From assembly GCF_000385335.1 (NCBI RefSeq), contig NZ_ARWA01000001.1, forward strand, positions 574,081-638,080: a stretch of DNA of 64,000 nucleotides, written 5' to 3'. Of this stretch, positions 1 to 9,304 are shown one piece after another. How positions within the stretch are numbered: position 1 is the stretch's first letter; the number at the start of each line of letters is the position of its first letter. A program made the translations under genes and the position numbers. This stretch comes from Methyloferula stellata AR4. Its GTDB lineage: Bacteria; Pseudomonadota; Alphaproteobacteria; Rhizobiales; Beijerinckiaceae. The notes beneath the pieces were generated by a model. It did not search any database. It was not told the DNA's origin and saw only the letters and a program-made list of their open reading frames with translations.

Positions 1-2414
1 CCGCGCAATTGCAGCGGATCGGTGAGGCGGCGCGTTATATCCACGCCCTGACCGCCGCGCACCATGCCTTCGATCTGCGTAAAGCCGCGGCCGTCCGGCT
101 GCAAAGTAAGCCGCATGAAGCCCGACGACAGTTCGAATTGGCCGCGAGGTTGCAAAACGGCTTCCGGCACGAAGGGCAGCGCTGGCGCAATCGCCGCGCC
201 GCGATGGCCCCAGTGACGCACGATAAGGCTCGCCACAAGACCGGCGACGAGACCGGCGCCCGCATAGAAGCCGATGAGCTGGAGCACCGGAAGCGGAAAG
301 GGCACATCGGCGGCGCGCAGCCGCTCGGCGCCGGTCCAGGCCGTATCCCATGCGGCGCCGCGCGGAATGTAGAAGGGGATCAGAAGCGGCGTCCAAGTCG
401 CAAAACGCCTTATACCTTCCGGGATGAATCGCGCGCGGGCCGAATGGCCGACGAAACGGGCCGCCGCTTCGTCGGCGCGATCGCCGCCGACGAAGGTGAG
501 GTTCACCAGCGTCGCGACGCGCAGGCCCATATGATCGAACCAGATCAGAACCCTCAGCCAATCATAGGCGAGAAGTCCGGTGAAGATCGAAAGGCTCCAG
601 CTCCGGAAATCGGTCGGCGTCTCGACGATATTCATCGTGGTGGCGGCAATCGTACGCACCGCGCCATCCTGATTGTACCAGGAGGGCACGGGCGATTGCC
701 GCAGGAAGGAATTGATGATCGGGGCCATCCAAAGGCCCCAGCGCAGCACCCGGACCGTCTGCTCGACAAGGCCGATGAAGCCTTCGCCGCTCGCGAGCCG
801 TTTCAAGGGCGAGAGGCTGCGCCTGAAGGCGGCCTCGAGCACGAAGAAATTAATGCCGAAGAGCGGCGCCGCGATCGACCAATTGATGACGCCCGACAGC
901 GATTCATCGAAGAAAAGGCGCACGCCGCCGCCGACCTGGCCGAGATTGAGCATGCCCCATTTGCTGAACCAGGGATAGACCGTGAAATCATTCACCGGCC
1001 GTCCGGCAGCACTGTAGGAAAGATCAGTATAGGCCCAGAATTTCGCAACGACCACGTCGATTTGCGGGGCGTCGAAATACCAGCCGAGCGCACCGGCGAC
1101 GAAGCCGCCGAGCGCAAGTCCCAGGACATAGGGCTGCCAGCCTTCCAAGACCTTGCGGCGGCGGGTGACCAGCATGGCAAGATCGTAGAAGAAATCGACC
1201 CCGCCATAGGCGAGCGCGCCGATCACGAACGCGGCGAGAAACCGCATACCGCCATCTTCATGGCTCAGATTCGATGCGAAGGCGAGCGCGACGCCAAGCC
1301 CAGCGACAAGGCCGCGCCAATAGGCGCGCGGACTGCGATAGCTGACCGCGAGCCGTCCGAAGAAGGGCGGCGTCCCATCGGCGCTCGCAACGAGCGTCTG
1401 GATCAGCGGATAGAGCAGCATGCCGCCGACGGCGGCGACAAGGAAAGGCTGCTGCGACACGAGCCCGGTGAAGCCTGGCTGGCGCAGGGTCAAGGCCGCG
1501 ACCAGCAGCAGGAACATGAAGGTGCCGCCGTAGATCGCGCCTTTCAGAAAGCCGTCCTTGGCGTGAAAATAGGCTTTGATGAAAGTCGGCGGCGCGCCGC
1601 GCAAGGCATCCATGGCAACGCCCGTCAAAACAAAGGTAAGACACCAAAGGCCCGCCTGCGCCAAAGCCGCGGCCGCGACGGCGACGAGGATCTGCGTTGA
1701 GCCAAAGCCCGGCATGGCTTGCGGCAGATTGGCGATGATCGGCGTCAAGGCCGCGAGCACGGCGGTGCCAACCAATAAGGCATGAAGCCGTGGCGTCCGC
1801 GCCACGCGTCCCATGATGATCAATCCGAAAAGACCGACCATCGTTTCGATCAAGACAACGAGAGCCAGGATGCGGCCGAGCGCGATGCAGATGGAGTTCG
1901 AGGCCATATGCAAGGTCGCGGCATAGCCGATCTCGCGCATCAGTGCGGCGGTTTTCAGCGACAGGACGAGGTTGAAAAGAATTGGGGTGAGGAGGATCGC
2001 GAGACTTTCGCGCCACGACAAATGCCGGCGTGCCCGCAACTCCACATGGATCGATGCGAGGAAATAGAAAAGGCACACAACCGCGAAACCGGCCGGAGTC
2101 AGGCCGAGTAAGTCGTGCCATTGCGTCGGGATTTGCCAGATCGCCAATCTGTCGTCGCGCATCGCGGCCAGAAAGCCGATGATGACGACATCAAACAGAC
2201 TCTCCATCGGAGCTGGCCGGCGTCCGGTGGCGGCGATATGCAAAACCGCGAGCCCCGCCGCGCCGAAAAGCGCCGCGGCGAAGGCGCTCGCGGGAAGCGG
2301 CGCGGCAAAACCGGCGCCAGCAGCCACGACAAGCGCCAGAGTCGCAACGGCCATGAGGCCATCCACTCGAACCGGTTTCGACACGTTTAAGTTCGCTGCA
2401 TCTGTTAAAGCCAT
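1..2414 (-). CDS. Large polytopic membrane protein with GH94/GT36-like C-terminal segment (partial)
   Basis: The gene runs off the left edge, so about 804 N-terminal residues are visible and the C-terminus is missing. I chose the ATG at 2414 because an AGGAG lies five bases upstream; ATGs at 2474 and 2477 are in frame but lack a ribosome site. The first ~450 residues hold many hydrophobic segments typical of a polytopic inner-membrane protein. The last visible ~50 residues (for example ELSSGFMRLTLQPDGRGF and a following VDITRRLTDPLQLR) resemble the start of glycosyltransferase-36/GH94 beta-sandwich domains found in cyclic glucan synthases and related phosphorylases. A role in periplasmic glucan or cell-surface glycan metabolism is inference. 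The continuous reading frame over 2.4 kb makes the gene itself secure; the family is less so. Confidence 0.6.
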   Translation of the reverse strand, partial: MALTDAANLNVSKPVRVDGLMAVATLALVVAAGAGFAAPLPASAFAAALFGAAGLAVLHIAATGRRPAPMESLFDVVIIGFLAAMRDDRLAIWQIPTQWHDLLGLTPAGFAVVCLFYFLASIHVELRARRHLSWRESLAILLTPILFNLVLSLKTAALMREIGYAATLHMASNSICIALGRILALVVLIETMVGLFGLIIMGRVARTPRLHALLVGTAVLAALTPIIANLPQAMPGFGSTQILVAVAAAALAQAGLWCLTFVLTGVAMDALRGAPPTFIKAYFHAKDGFLKGAIYGGTFMFLLLVAALTLRQPGFTGLVSQQPFLVAAVGGMLLYPLIQTLVASADGTPPFFGRLAVSYRSPRAYWRGLVAGLGVALAFASNLSHEDGGMRFLAAFVIGALAYGGVDFFYDLAMLVTRRRKVLEGWQPYVLGLALGGFVAGALGWYFDAPQIDVVVAKFWAYTDLSYSAAGRPVNDFTVYPWFSKWGMLNLGQVGGGVRLFFDESLSGVINWSIAAPLFGINFFVLEAAFRRSLSPLKRLASGEGFIGLVEQTVRVLRWGLWMAPIINSFLRQSPVPSWYNQDGAVRTIAATTMNIVETPTDFRSWSLSIFTGLLAYDWLRVLIWFDHMGLRVATLVNLTFVGGDRADEAAARFVGHSARARFIPEGIRRFATWTPLLIPFYIPRGAAWDTAWTGAERLRAADVPFPLPVLQLIGFYAGAGLVAGLVASLIVRHWGHRGAAIAPALPFVPEAVLQPRGQFELSSGFMRLTLQPDGRGFTQIEGMVRGGQGVDITRRLTDPLQLR

Positions 2415-2666
2415 GCCCGCTCCTGGCTCGCCACAACGAGAGGCACTCGTCCCGGCATTGAGATTTCGCGCCATCATGTCCAAAGGTTTTTGAACAGCAC
2501 GATGACAGAGGCCGGACGCAATCGCGCATTACGCAGGATCTTGCACCTATTTCGGCAAGATCGACCGTCCGGCAAGCCTAAGACCTTTCAAACGGAACTA
2601 GGCTGTGATCACCTTGAATAGGCAATTGTACTTCGATCGCTGGGGTTTACGCGCGATCCCAAAGGT

Positions 2667-3833
2667 TTAACGCCCTTGCAAGGCTGCGAGAACGGATGCG
2701 CTTGCCCTGCCATGCGCGGGCAGGCCCGCTCTAGTCTGGAAATCGATGATGGCCGCGCGGGTCTTGGTGCCGATCACGCCATCCATTTTGCCGTCGAGAT
2801 CATAGCCGCGCTTGATCAAAAGCGCCTGCAATTCCCGTCTTTGCGCGCGCGACAGGCCCGGATCATTCGTCGGCCAAGGAGTGCGCACGCCCGGCAGTCC
2901 CTTCAGCCTGTCCGAAAGAAGAGAAACGGCCAAGACGTAAGACTCGGAAGCATTGTAGGCGAAGATCGCGTTGAAATTGCGCGTCACGAGAAAGGCCGGG
3001 CCTTCCGGACCGGCCGGCAGCAATAGTCCGGCGGCCCCTTCGCCGAGAGGCGATCCGTCGATGCGCGTAATGCCGCGCGCGGCCCAGGCCGACATGGGCT
3101 CTTTATGCTTGAACCCGGATGGCCCGGCATAATGCTCCGGCAGGCGCACTTCATAGCCCCAGGGCAGGCCTGCAACCCAGCCGGCCTTATGCAGATAATT
3201 GGCTGTGGAGCCCAAAGCATCCGGCACGGAACCGATCAGATCGCGGCGGCCATCGCCATCGAGATCGACCGCGATGCGCAGAAAGGTCGAGGGCATGAAT
3301 TGCGTATGGCCGAAGGCGCCGGCCCATGAGCCCATGAATTTATTCGGATCGACATCGCCAGCATCGAGAATTTTCAAGGCCGAAATGAATTCGCCGCGAA
3401 AATAGGACTGCCGCCGGCCTTCGCAAGACAAAGTCGCGAGCGACTGGATGATGGGCCGCTTGCCGAAGTTCTGGCCGAAATTGGATTCGACGCCCCAGAC
3501 CGCCGCTATGACGGCGGCATCGACGCCGTAGCGGCTGCTTGCAACGGAAAGTGCATGCGCCCATTGATGCATCTGAGCCCGGCCGTCATTGACGCGCTCG
3601 TCATCGACGAGGCCTGCCAGATAATCCCAAATCTTCGTCTGGAATTCGGGCTGCGCCGTCTCGAAGGCAAGCAGATCGGGATCGAAGGTCAGATCGCGCG
3701 TCGCCGACTCGATCGTCCTGGCCGAGACGCCCGCGCTCGCAGCCTTCGCCCGCAATTCGCCAAGGCATTCCTGAAACCCGGCGAAGGCGGGAACGGTCGA
3801 GAGCAACAAAGCCCAGGCGGCAAAGCGAATCAT
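2667..3833 (-). CDS. Lytic murein transglycosylase, MltB type, with peptidoglycan-binding domain
   Basis: A periplasmic enzyme of 388 residues that cleaves the MurNAc-GlcNAc glycosidic bond of peptidoglycan with formation of an anhydro end. The N-terminus from the ATG at 3833 is a signal peptide ending near AFA-GF; an upstream in-frame start at 3860 and longer versions add residues without secretion character. The SLT/MltB domain covers about residues 20-310, with the catalytic glutamate in AVWGVESNFG (Glu115) and the conserved GAFGHTQFMPSTF stretch. The C-terminal ~55 residues form a PG_binding_1 domain (IKRGYDLDGKMDGVIG). No cysteine lipobox is present, so the enzyme is probably soluble in the periplasm. 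It lies between the ftsEX pair and a membrane protein, all on the minus strand, separated from ftsX by repeats. Confidence 0.9.
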   Translation of the reverse strand: MIRFAAWALLLSTVPAFAGFQECLGELRAKAASAGVSARTIESATRDLTFDPDLLAFETAQPEFQTKIWDYLAGLVDDERVNDGRAQMHQWAHALSVASSRYGVDAAVIAAVWGVESNFGQNFGKRPIIQSLATLSCEGRRQSYFRGEFISALKILDAGDVDPNKFMGSWAGAFGHTQFMPSTFLRIAVDLDGDGRRDLIGSVPDALGSTANYLHKAGWVAGLPWGYEVRLPEHYAGPSGFKHKEPMSAWAARGITRIDGSPLGEGAAGLLLPAGPEGPAFLVTRNFNAIFAYNASESYVLAVSLLSDRLKGLPGVRTPWPTNDPGLSRAQRRELQALLIKRGYDLDGKMDGVIGTKTRAAIIDFQTRAGLPAHGRASASVLAALQGR

Positions 3834-3950
3834 GATGTCACCAAACCTCTTGAGACGCATTCCTGCACCATAGCCGAAACCTTGTGAGTCGTGAATCCGA
3901 CCAAGATGTGGCGCTTCGCGCGTTAACCTAAGCGTCCACGTGAAAACGGC

Positions 3951-4078
3951 CGATCCCTCATCCTGAGGACCACGCGCAGCGTGCGTCTCGAAGGACGAGG
4001 GATCGGCATCGTTTCTATCGTCCAAAAACCCCTCAATCCTTCGAGACGGCTCCTTCGGACCCTCCTCAGGATGAGGGG
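3951..4078. repeat. Two inverted copies of palindromic intergenic repeat (family R1)
   Basis: A copy at about 3951-4005 folds as a long hairpin whose arms read CGATCCCTCATCCT and GAAGGACGAGGGATCG. A second copy at about 4028-4078 carries the same CCTTCGAGACGG...CCTCAGGATGAGGGG core. The same core recurs twice at 53204-53320. The elements sit between the transglycosylase and ftsX, both transcribed leftward, and contain no gene. Confidence 0.75.
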
Positions 4079-4092
4079 TTTTAGGGTTGCCC

Positions 4093-5079
4093 CTAAGACA
4101 GCCGCCGCAAATGCCGGAACACGATGACCCGCGATACGAAACCTGTCGTCACCGCGATGCCCGCTGCGATGAGCGCGATCAAAACATAGCCTTTCAACTC
4201 CAACCCGAAACTGCCGAACATGGCTTCGATCTGGTCGCCGCCCGGCGTCGCCCGCCACCAGGACGATAGAGTGCCGAGCACCAGAAAGACCAGAATGGCC
4301 GAGCCCCCGCCGATGCCGCCGCCGCGCAATCCGAGCCGGAAAAAATGGCTCTGGAATTGCCGCGAGATGAATTGGTCCGCGGCGCCGACGAAATGCAGAA
4401 CTTCGATGATTTCGCGATTGCCCGCCATGGCACCGCGGGTCGCAAAGCCGACGGCGAGCATCATCGCGACAAGCACAAGCAGGAAGATCAGCACGGCGGC
4501 GACGACCACGGTCTTCGCCATAACTGCGAGACGGCTCAGCCACAGACGGTGATCATCGAGAGTCGCGCCTGCCACCTTGTCGGCCAAAGCCTGACGCAAG
4601 GCACTTGTGTCAAGCAGCGCACCGGAATTGAGTTTCAAAACGATGAGGCGCGGCACCGGCAGTTCGGAAAGATCGAGCCCGGCGCCGAGCCAGGGTTGCA
4701 GAAGCGCTTCGGACTCGGCCTTCGTATAGGCGCGCACATCGGCGATCGCCGGAAACGATCGTGCAACCTCGACAGCCTTGGCGGTCTCGGCTTCGAGGTC
4801 GCGGCCGACGATCGGGCGCACTTGAATCGTCATCTCGCGCGAGATGGATTGCCGCCAATCCTGCGACTGTTCGGCGATCAGCATCGCGGCACCCGCGGTG
4901 AGCGACGCCAGAAATGTCATGATGGCGATGACGGTCACGAGCGCGCGGCCAGCGATAGAGGTCGCCGGCACCAAAGGCATGTCGCGCTTCAAGCCATTGC
5001 GCACCTGCGCCGCGTCGTCGGCGTCATCCAGCATTTTTTCGAGACTGAGCTTGCGAATGCTCATGCGGCCATCATTCAT
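4093..5079 (-). CDS. ftsX: Cell division ABC transporter permease FtsX
   Basis: The membrane subunit of the FtsEX complex, which couples ATP hydrolysis by FtsE to activation of periplasmic peptidoglycan hydrolases at the division site. The 328-residue product has a cytoplasmic N-terminus, a first membrane helix near residue 50, a periplasmic domain of about 110 residues and three C-terminal helices, the standard FtsX topology. The ATG at 5079 overlaps the end of ftsE by 8 bases, suggesting translational coupling; an ATG at 5064 is a possible alternative. Gene order ftsE-ftsX is the usual one, and a peptidoglycan lytic enzyme is encoded just downstream. Confidence 0.9.
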   Translation of the reverse strand: MNDGRMSIRKLSLEKMLDDADDAAQVRNGLKRDMPLVPATSIAGRALVTVIAIMTFLASLTAGAAMLIAEQSQDWRQSISREMTIQVRPIVGRDLEAETAKAVEVARSFPAIADVRAYTKAESEALLQPWLGAGLDLSELPVPRLIVLKLNSGALLDTSALRQALADKVAGATLDDHRLWLSRLAVMAKTVVVAAVLIFLLVLVAMMLAVGFATRGAMAGNREIIEVLHFVGAADQFISRQFQSHFFRLGLRGGGIGGGSAILVFLVLGTLSSWWRATPGGDQIEAMFGSFGLELKGYVLIALIAAGIAVTTGFVSRVIVFRHLRRLS

Positions 5080-5734
5080 AGATGTGCAGGCGGCTGTCGC
5101 CGAGGACGAGCCTCCGTGCACCTTCGAACTGATCCATCAAAGCCAAATCATGCGTGGCGATGACAACCGACGTGCCGGACTTATGCAGCTCGGTGAAGAG
5201 CCGCAACAGGCGGCGCGCCAAAGTCGGATCGACGTTGCCGGTCGGCTCGTCGGCCAGAAGAAGTTCCGGCCGCACGATCAAAGCCCGCGCGATCGCCGCG
5301 CGCTGCTTTTCGCCGCCCGACAAAACCGCCGGCAGAATATGCATGCGATCGCCGAGCCCGACCCACCGCAGAAGCTCGATCACCTCGGCGCGATAGGTCG
5401 CTTCCTCGCGGCCCTGCACGCGCAAAGGCAGAGCGACATTTTCGTAAGTCGTCAAATGGTCGAGCAGGCGGAAATCCTGAAACACGACGCCGATACGGCG
5501 GCGCAGACTCGTGATCGTGTCCTTGTCGAGCTGGGCGGCATCATGTCCGAACAGATTGATCAGGCCGCGCGTCGGCCGAAGCGACAGGAGAATGAGGCGC
5601 AGCAAGGTCGTCTTGCCGGCGCCTGAAGGCCCGGTCAGGAACTGGAACGTCTGCCGCTCGATGGAGAAGCTGATATCCTTGAGGATCTCAGCGCCCATCC
5701 CATAGCGAAGGCCAACATTTTCGAATCGGACCAC
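5072..5734 (-). CDS. ftsE: Cell division ATP-binding protein FtsE
   Basis: The 220-residue ABC ATPase partner of FtsX. Visible motifs are Walker A GPSGAGKTT (residues 35-43), the Q-loop, the signature LSGGEKQR, Walker B LLLADEPTGN and the switch histidine in VVIATHD. The reading frame begins with GTG at 5734. The length matches the family (about 220-230 residues) and ftsX follows with an 8-base overlap. It is the first gene of a minus-strand ftsEX unit; the upstream gap to the divergent zinc-ribbon gene is about 180 bases and should hold both promoters. Confidence 0.95.
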   Translation of the reverse strand: MVRFENVGLRYGMGAEILKDISFSIERQTFQFLTGPSGAGKTTLLRLILLSLRPTRGLINLFGHDAAQLDKDTITSLRRRIGVVFQDFRLLDHLTTYENVALPLRVQGREEATYRAEVIELLRWVGLGDRMHILPAVLSGGEKQRAAIARALIVRPELLLADEPTGNVDPTLARRLLRLFTELHKSGTSVVIATHDLALMDQFEGARRLVLGDSRLHIYE

Positions 5735-5914
5735 GGAGGACCTTTGCCGGTTGGTTCCAAGATCTAATAAGCGGCGTCCGAGATCGCCTTAGGCCGCCCG
5801 CGGCAGCATCGATTCGGGCCTCTTAAGGCCGCATTAACCATAACAGCACAGGATCGGTCGGAGCCAACGAAGGCTTTCCCTAAACCCACGTTTTCCCACG
5901 CCGAATCAGCCAAG

Positions 5915-6637
5915 ATGTTGATCGATTGTCCCGGTTGCGCAAAATCCTACCACATCGGCCGTGCCGCGCTTGGCCCGCGCGGCAGAAATGTGGCCTGCCC
6001 GCAATGCCTGACAAGCTGGTTTGTCACGCCTGACGCTAAAGGCATCGCCGATCGCGGGCTCAATGAGGCCGAAGATGACTTCGGCGCGCTGGAAATCAAT
6101 GCGGAAGCGATCAGCGAACGCGCCAGAGAGCCGACCTATGAAGAGCTCTACGGACCAACGGTCAAATCGGAAGAACGCATCGTGCCGATGCCGCAAAGGC
6201 GCATGCCGCGGCCATCGCACGGGGCCATGACGATCTTCGCGGTTTTGGCCCTGGCCGTGGGTGTGATCGGCTTGCGTGCCACAATCGTCAGGTTTTGGCC
6301 GCAGGCGGCCGGGATTTATGCCGCTGCCGGTCTGCCGGTCAATGAACGCGGGCTCGATCTCAAGCATTTGCAGGTCAATCTCGTCCATAACGGAACCCAG
6401 GCGCTTCTCGTGGTCGATGGCGAGATCGCCAATAAGCGGAGCGGCGACACCCCCGTCCCGAAGATCAAGCTCGCCGTGCGCGACGCCGCGGGTCATGAAA
6501 TCTACACATGGGACGAGGCCTCGCCGAAGCCCAGGCTCCGGAGCGGCGAGACCATCGCCTTCCGGGCGAGACTCGTGGCGCCGCCGGCGGAAGGTCATGA
6601 TATTTTCGTCCGTTTCGCAGCGGCGGAGCCGCGCTAG
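5915..6637 (+). CDS. MJ0042-type zinc-ribbon membrane protein (DUF3426-like)
   Basis: A 240-residue protein of unknown cellular role. The N-terminus carries a zinc ribbon with two CxxC pairs, Cys5/Cys8 (CPGC) and Cys28/Cys31 (CPQC). A charged, glutamate-rich linker follows, then one membrane helix at about residues 105-122 and a C-terminal domain of about 115 residues of the DUF3426 type. The zinc ribbon would be cytoplasmic and the C-terminal domain periplasmic. It lies ten bases upstream of the first possible start of ftsY and probably shares its transcript. Confidence 0.85.
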   Translation: MLIDCPGCAKSYHIGRAALGPRGRNVACPQCLTSWFVTPDAKGIADRGLNEAEDDFGALEINAEAISERAREPTYEELYGPTVKSEERIVPMPQRRMPRPSHGAMTIFAVLALAVGVIGLRATIVRFWPQAAGIYAAAGLPVNERGLDLKHLQVNLVHNGTQALLVVDGEIANKRSGDTPVPKIKLAVRDAAGHEIYTWDEASPKPRLRSGETIAFRARLVAPPAEGHDIFVRFAAAEPR

Positions 6638-6772
6638 AGGAGCGCGGTGGCGGCGGCGCGCTATAAACCCCATCTTACGGCTGGTCTTCCGCCCTCCCGG
6701 CGGTTTAGAACACGCGCGCGGCCCGATGCCGACCATGATCGCACCTTTCCGGTGCCGACAGGGATTTTGAAT

Positions 6773-7897
6773 TTGAGCGACGAATCCCCGGACGAAAACC
6801 GGGATAGACCGAAGCCCGGCCTGTTCAAACGGCTTTTCGGCCGCGCCGAGCCGCAAATACCGCAAGAAGAGCCTGCTCCCGGTGCCGAACCGCCGGCGGC
6901 CGACGCTGGGTCCCGCGAAGCCGAGCCCGCCGATACTCCGCCGTTACAGGCCGAAGCTGCCGCGCCCGCGCCGCAAAAGCGCAATTGGTGGACGCGTCTG
7001 CGCGAAGGGCTTGCCCGTTCCTCCGGCTCGATCGGCACCGGTCTCGTCGAGATCTTCACCAAGCGCAAGCTCGACGACGCCATGCTGGAGGATCTCGAAG
7101 ATATCCTGATCCGCGCCGATCTCGGCACGGCGACCGCGACAAAGATCACCAAAGCCGTTGCCAAGGGCCGCTACGACAAGACGGTCGATGTCGATGACGT
7201 AAAGGCCATTTTGGCGAGCGAAGTCGAACAGGTCTTGGCGCCCGTCGCGCTGCCGCTTATCGTCGCTCCGGACAAAAAGCCTTTCGTCATTCTGATTGTC
7301 GGCGTGAACGGCTCGGGCAAGACGACGACCATCGGCAAGCTTGCGTTGAAATTTCGCCAGGAAGGCAAAAACGTGATGCTCGCGGCGGGCGATACGTTTC
7401 GCGCCGCGGCGATCGAGCAATTGCGCATCTGGGGCGAGCGGCTCGGCTGTAGCATCATCGCGCGCGATCAAGGCAGCGACGCGGCCGGCCTTGCCTTCGA
7501 TGCGATCAAGGCGGCGCAGGACCAACAGGCCGACGTGCTTTTGATGGACACCGCAGGCCGTCTGCAAAACCGCACCGAACTGATGGCGGAACTCGAAAAG
7601 ATCATCCGTGTCATGAAAAAGGTCGATGCCACGGCGCCGCATGCCGTGCTGCTCGTGCTCGATGCGACCGTCGGGCAAAATGCCATGACCCAGGTCGAGA
7701 TTTTCGGACGCGTCGCAGGCGTGACTGGCCTCGTCATGACCAAGCTCGACGGAACCGCGCGCGGCGGCATTTTGGTCGCCGTCGCGGAGAAATTTCAATT
7801 GCCGGTGCATTTCATCGGCGTCGGCGAGACGGCGGAGGACCTCGAACCGTTCGAAGCCCGCGATTTCGCCCGCGCCATTGCCGGAATCGAAGATTAA
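6773..7897 (+). CDS. ftsY: Signal recognition particle receptor FtsY
   Basis: The SRP GTPase receptor that docks ribosome-nascent chain complexes at the inner membrane. From the TTG start at 6773 the product has 374 residues, with an acidic, proline-rich N-terminal A region, then the NG domain. Motifs are the P-loop GVNGSGKTTT (about 177-186), DTFRAAAIEQL, DTAGRLQNRTELM and TKLDGTARGG. The start is a judgement: AGGGA lies eight bases before TTG 6773 and the sequence from there (LSDESPDENRDRPKPGLF) looks like a normal FtsY start. A GTG at 6647 also has a good AGGAG, but would add 42 residues of unusual composition. The gene follows the zinc-ribbon gene closely. Confidence 0.93.
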   Translation: MSDESPDENRDRPKPGLFKRLFGRAEPQIPQEEPAPGAEPPAADAGSREAEPADTPPLQAEAAAPAPQKRNWWTRLREGLARSSGSIGTGLVEIFTKRKLDDAMLEDLEDILIRADLGTATATKITKAVAKGRYDKTVDVDDVKAILASEVEQVLAPVALPLIVAPDKKPFVILIVGVNGSGKTTTIGKLALKFRQEGKNVMLAAGDTFRAAAIEQLRIWGERLGCSIIARDQGSDAAGLAFDAIKAAQDQQADVLLMDTAGRLQNRTELMAELEKIIRVMKKVDATAPHAVLLVLDATVGQNAMTQVEIFGRVAGVTGLVMTKLDGTARGGILVAVAEKFQLPVHFIGVGETAEDLEPFEARDFARAIAGIED

Positions 7898-7923
7898 GAC
7901 GTCGTGGCGATGACAAGACTGGA

Positions 7924-8379
7924 GTGTGCGTTGTGGCGACCAGAGACGAACCGGCTTGCTATCTCGAACCGACGCAAGAGGCCGGACGCGCATTTTTCAT
8001 GCGCGGGATCAAAGGCGAGGTCGTCATGTTGAATCTCCTCCGCTTTCGCGACGTCGCGGACTATTCCGCAAATCCGGAGCTGGCGCCGCCGACGCCGATC
8101 AGCGGCGCCGAAGCCTATGATCGATACATCGCCCATACATTGCCCTATCTCAAGAAGAGCGGCGGCGATCTCCTGTTCATGGGGACCGGCGGCCAATTCC
8201 TCATAGGCCCGGATGACGAAAGCTGGGACCTGGCGTTGCTGGTCCGTCAAAGAAGCGTGGAGTCCTTCATGGCTTTCGCGGCGGACGAAGCTTATCTTGC
8301 AGGGCTTGGTCATCGCACCGCCGCTGTGGCAGACACAAGACTTCTTCCCCTTGTCGCTCAGTCTCCGAGCTTTCTCTGA
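7924..8379 (+). CDS. DUF1330-like dimeric alpha/beta-barrel protein
   Basis: A 151-residue cytosolic protein beginning with GTG (7924; a second in-frame GTG lies at 7933). The pattern VVMLNLLRFRDVADYS, followed by SGAEAYDRYIAH and a glycine-rich GGDLLFMGTG segment, resembles the DUF1330 / ferredoxin-like dimeric barrel family. No catalytic role is established for most members. It sits between ftsY and yciB on the same strand, which gives no functional hint. Confidence 0.7.
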   Translation: MCVVATRDEPACYLEPTQEAGRAFFMRGIKGEVVMLNLLRFRDVADYSANPELAPPTPISGAEAYDRYIAHTLPYLKKSGGDLLFMGTGGQFLIGPDDESWDLALLVRQRSVESFMAFAADEAYLAGLGHRTAAVADTRLLPLVAQSPSFL

Positions 8380-8476
8380 GCGGACATTACGCCTGCATGG
8401 AATGTCTCCATCAAGGATGCCAATGACGTCTTTCATGCTACCCATCGCTCGTTAGATTACGCCGACCGGATCTCAA

Positions 8477-9154
8477 ATGACCCAATGCAAACACCCTTAT
8501 GCCGCTCCCGTCCGCGCCAAGCCGAACCCTTGGGTCAAATTTCTTCTCGAAATGGGGCCGCTGCTTTTATTCTTTTTCGCCAATGCGAAGCCGAAACTTT
8601 TCGAGCCCTTGGTCGCGCCGCTTCTGCCGGAGGCGATTCTGAATGGCTCAAGCGCCGGGCTTTTCACCGCGACGGTTGTTTTGATGGTCGCCGTCGTCGC
8701 AGCGCTCATCGCCTCTTTCGTGACGACGAAGCGCCTGCCGATCATGCCGCTTGTGACAGCCATCCTGGTTTTGATCTTCGGCGCGCTCACGCTTTATCTG
8801 CAGGATGACCGCTTCATCAAAATGAAGCCCACCGTTCTTTATCTCGCTTTCGGTGGCGCCCTTTTCGGCGGGCTGCTTTTCAACAAGCCCTTGCTGCCGA
8901 TCGTTCTCGATAATGCGATGAACCTCACCGAACGCGGCTGGAGGCTCTTGACGATCCGCTGGGCAAGTTTCTTTTTCGTGCTCGCAATTTTAAACGAAAT
9001 CGTCTGGCGCACGCAAAGCAATGATGTCTGGGTGGCGTTCAAATTTCCCGGCACGGTGATTTTGATTTTCCTCTTCACTTTCGCGCAAGTGCCGCTCATC
9101 ATGAAACATGAGCTGACGGAAGAGGCGAAAAAAAACGCGCCGGAGCATTTTTGA
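8477..9154 (+). CDS. yciB: YciB / intracellular septation protein A family membrane protein
   Basis: A 225-residue inner-membrane protein with about five or six hydrophobic helices and the family hallmarks WVKFLLEMGPLLLFFFAN near the N-terminus, NLTERGWRLLTIRWA in the middle and NEIVWR before the last helices. YciB/IspA proteins affect envelope integrity and septation in enterobacteria and Shigella; the mechanism is unclear. The N-terminal start at the ATG 8477 adds about 15 residues before the conserved region. A palindromic repeat follows the stop. Confidence 0.92.
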   Translation: MTQCKHPYAAPVRAKPNPWVKFLLEMGPLLLFFFANAKPKLFEPLVAPLLPEAILNGSSAGLFTATVVLMVAVVAALIASFVTTKRLPIMPLVTAILVLIFGALTLYLQDDRFIKMKPTVLYLAFGGALFGGLLFNKPLLPIVLDNAMNLTERGWRLLTIRWASFFFVLAILNEIVWRTQSNDVWVAFKFPGTVILIFLFTFAQVPLIMKHELTEEAKKNAPEHF

Positions 9155-9166
9155 GCTTGGGCGCGA

Positions 9167-9294
9167 ACCTTCTCCCTGCGGGAGAAGGTGGCTTGCGGAG
9201 CAAGCCGGGTGAGGGGTTGCGGTCGTGCAATTGAGGGATTGTAACCCCTCATCCGCCTCGCATTCGCTCGGCACCTTCTCCCACAGGGAGAAGG
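9167..9294. repeat. Intergenic palindromic repeat (family R2)
   Basis: The left end ACCTTCTCCCTGCGGGAG and the right end CACCTTCTCCCACAGGGAG flank a centre with GGGTGAGGGGTT and AACCCCTCATCCG, which pair with each other. Similar elements occur at about 23305-23461, 45906-46098 and 50616-50741. It separates the convergent genes yciB and the DUF447 gene, where it may also act as a bidirectional terminator (inference). Confidence 0.75.
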
Positions 9295-9304
9295 CTGCGC
9301 GCTC

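Noticed and set aside
9-1700. 563-residue plus-strand open frame
   Set aside because: It lies opposite the membrane-protein frame that starts at 2414, has a very high Arg/Glu/Gly content and no family features; the minus-strand frame has hydrophobic helices and a ribosome site.
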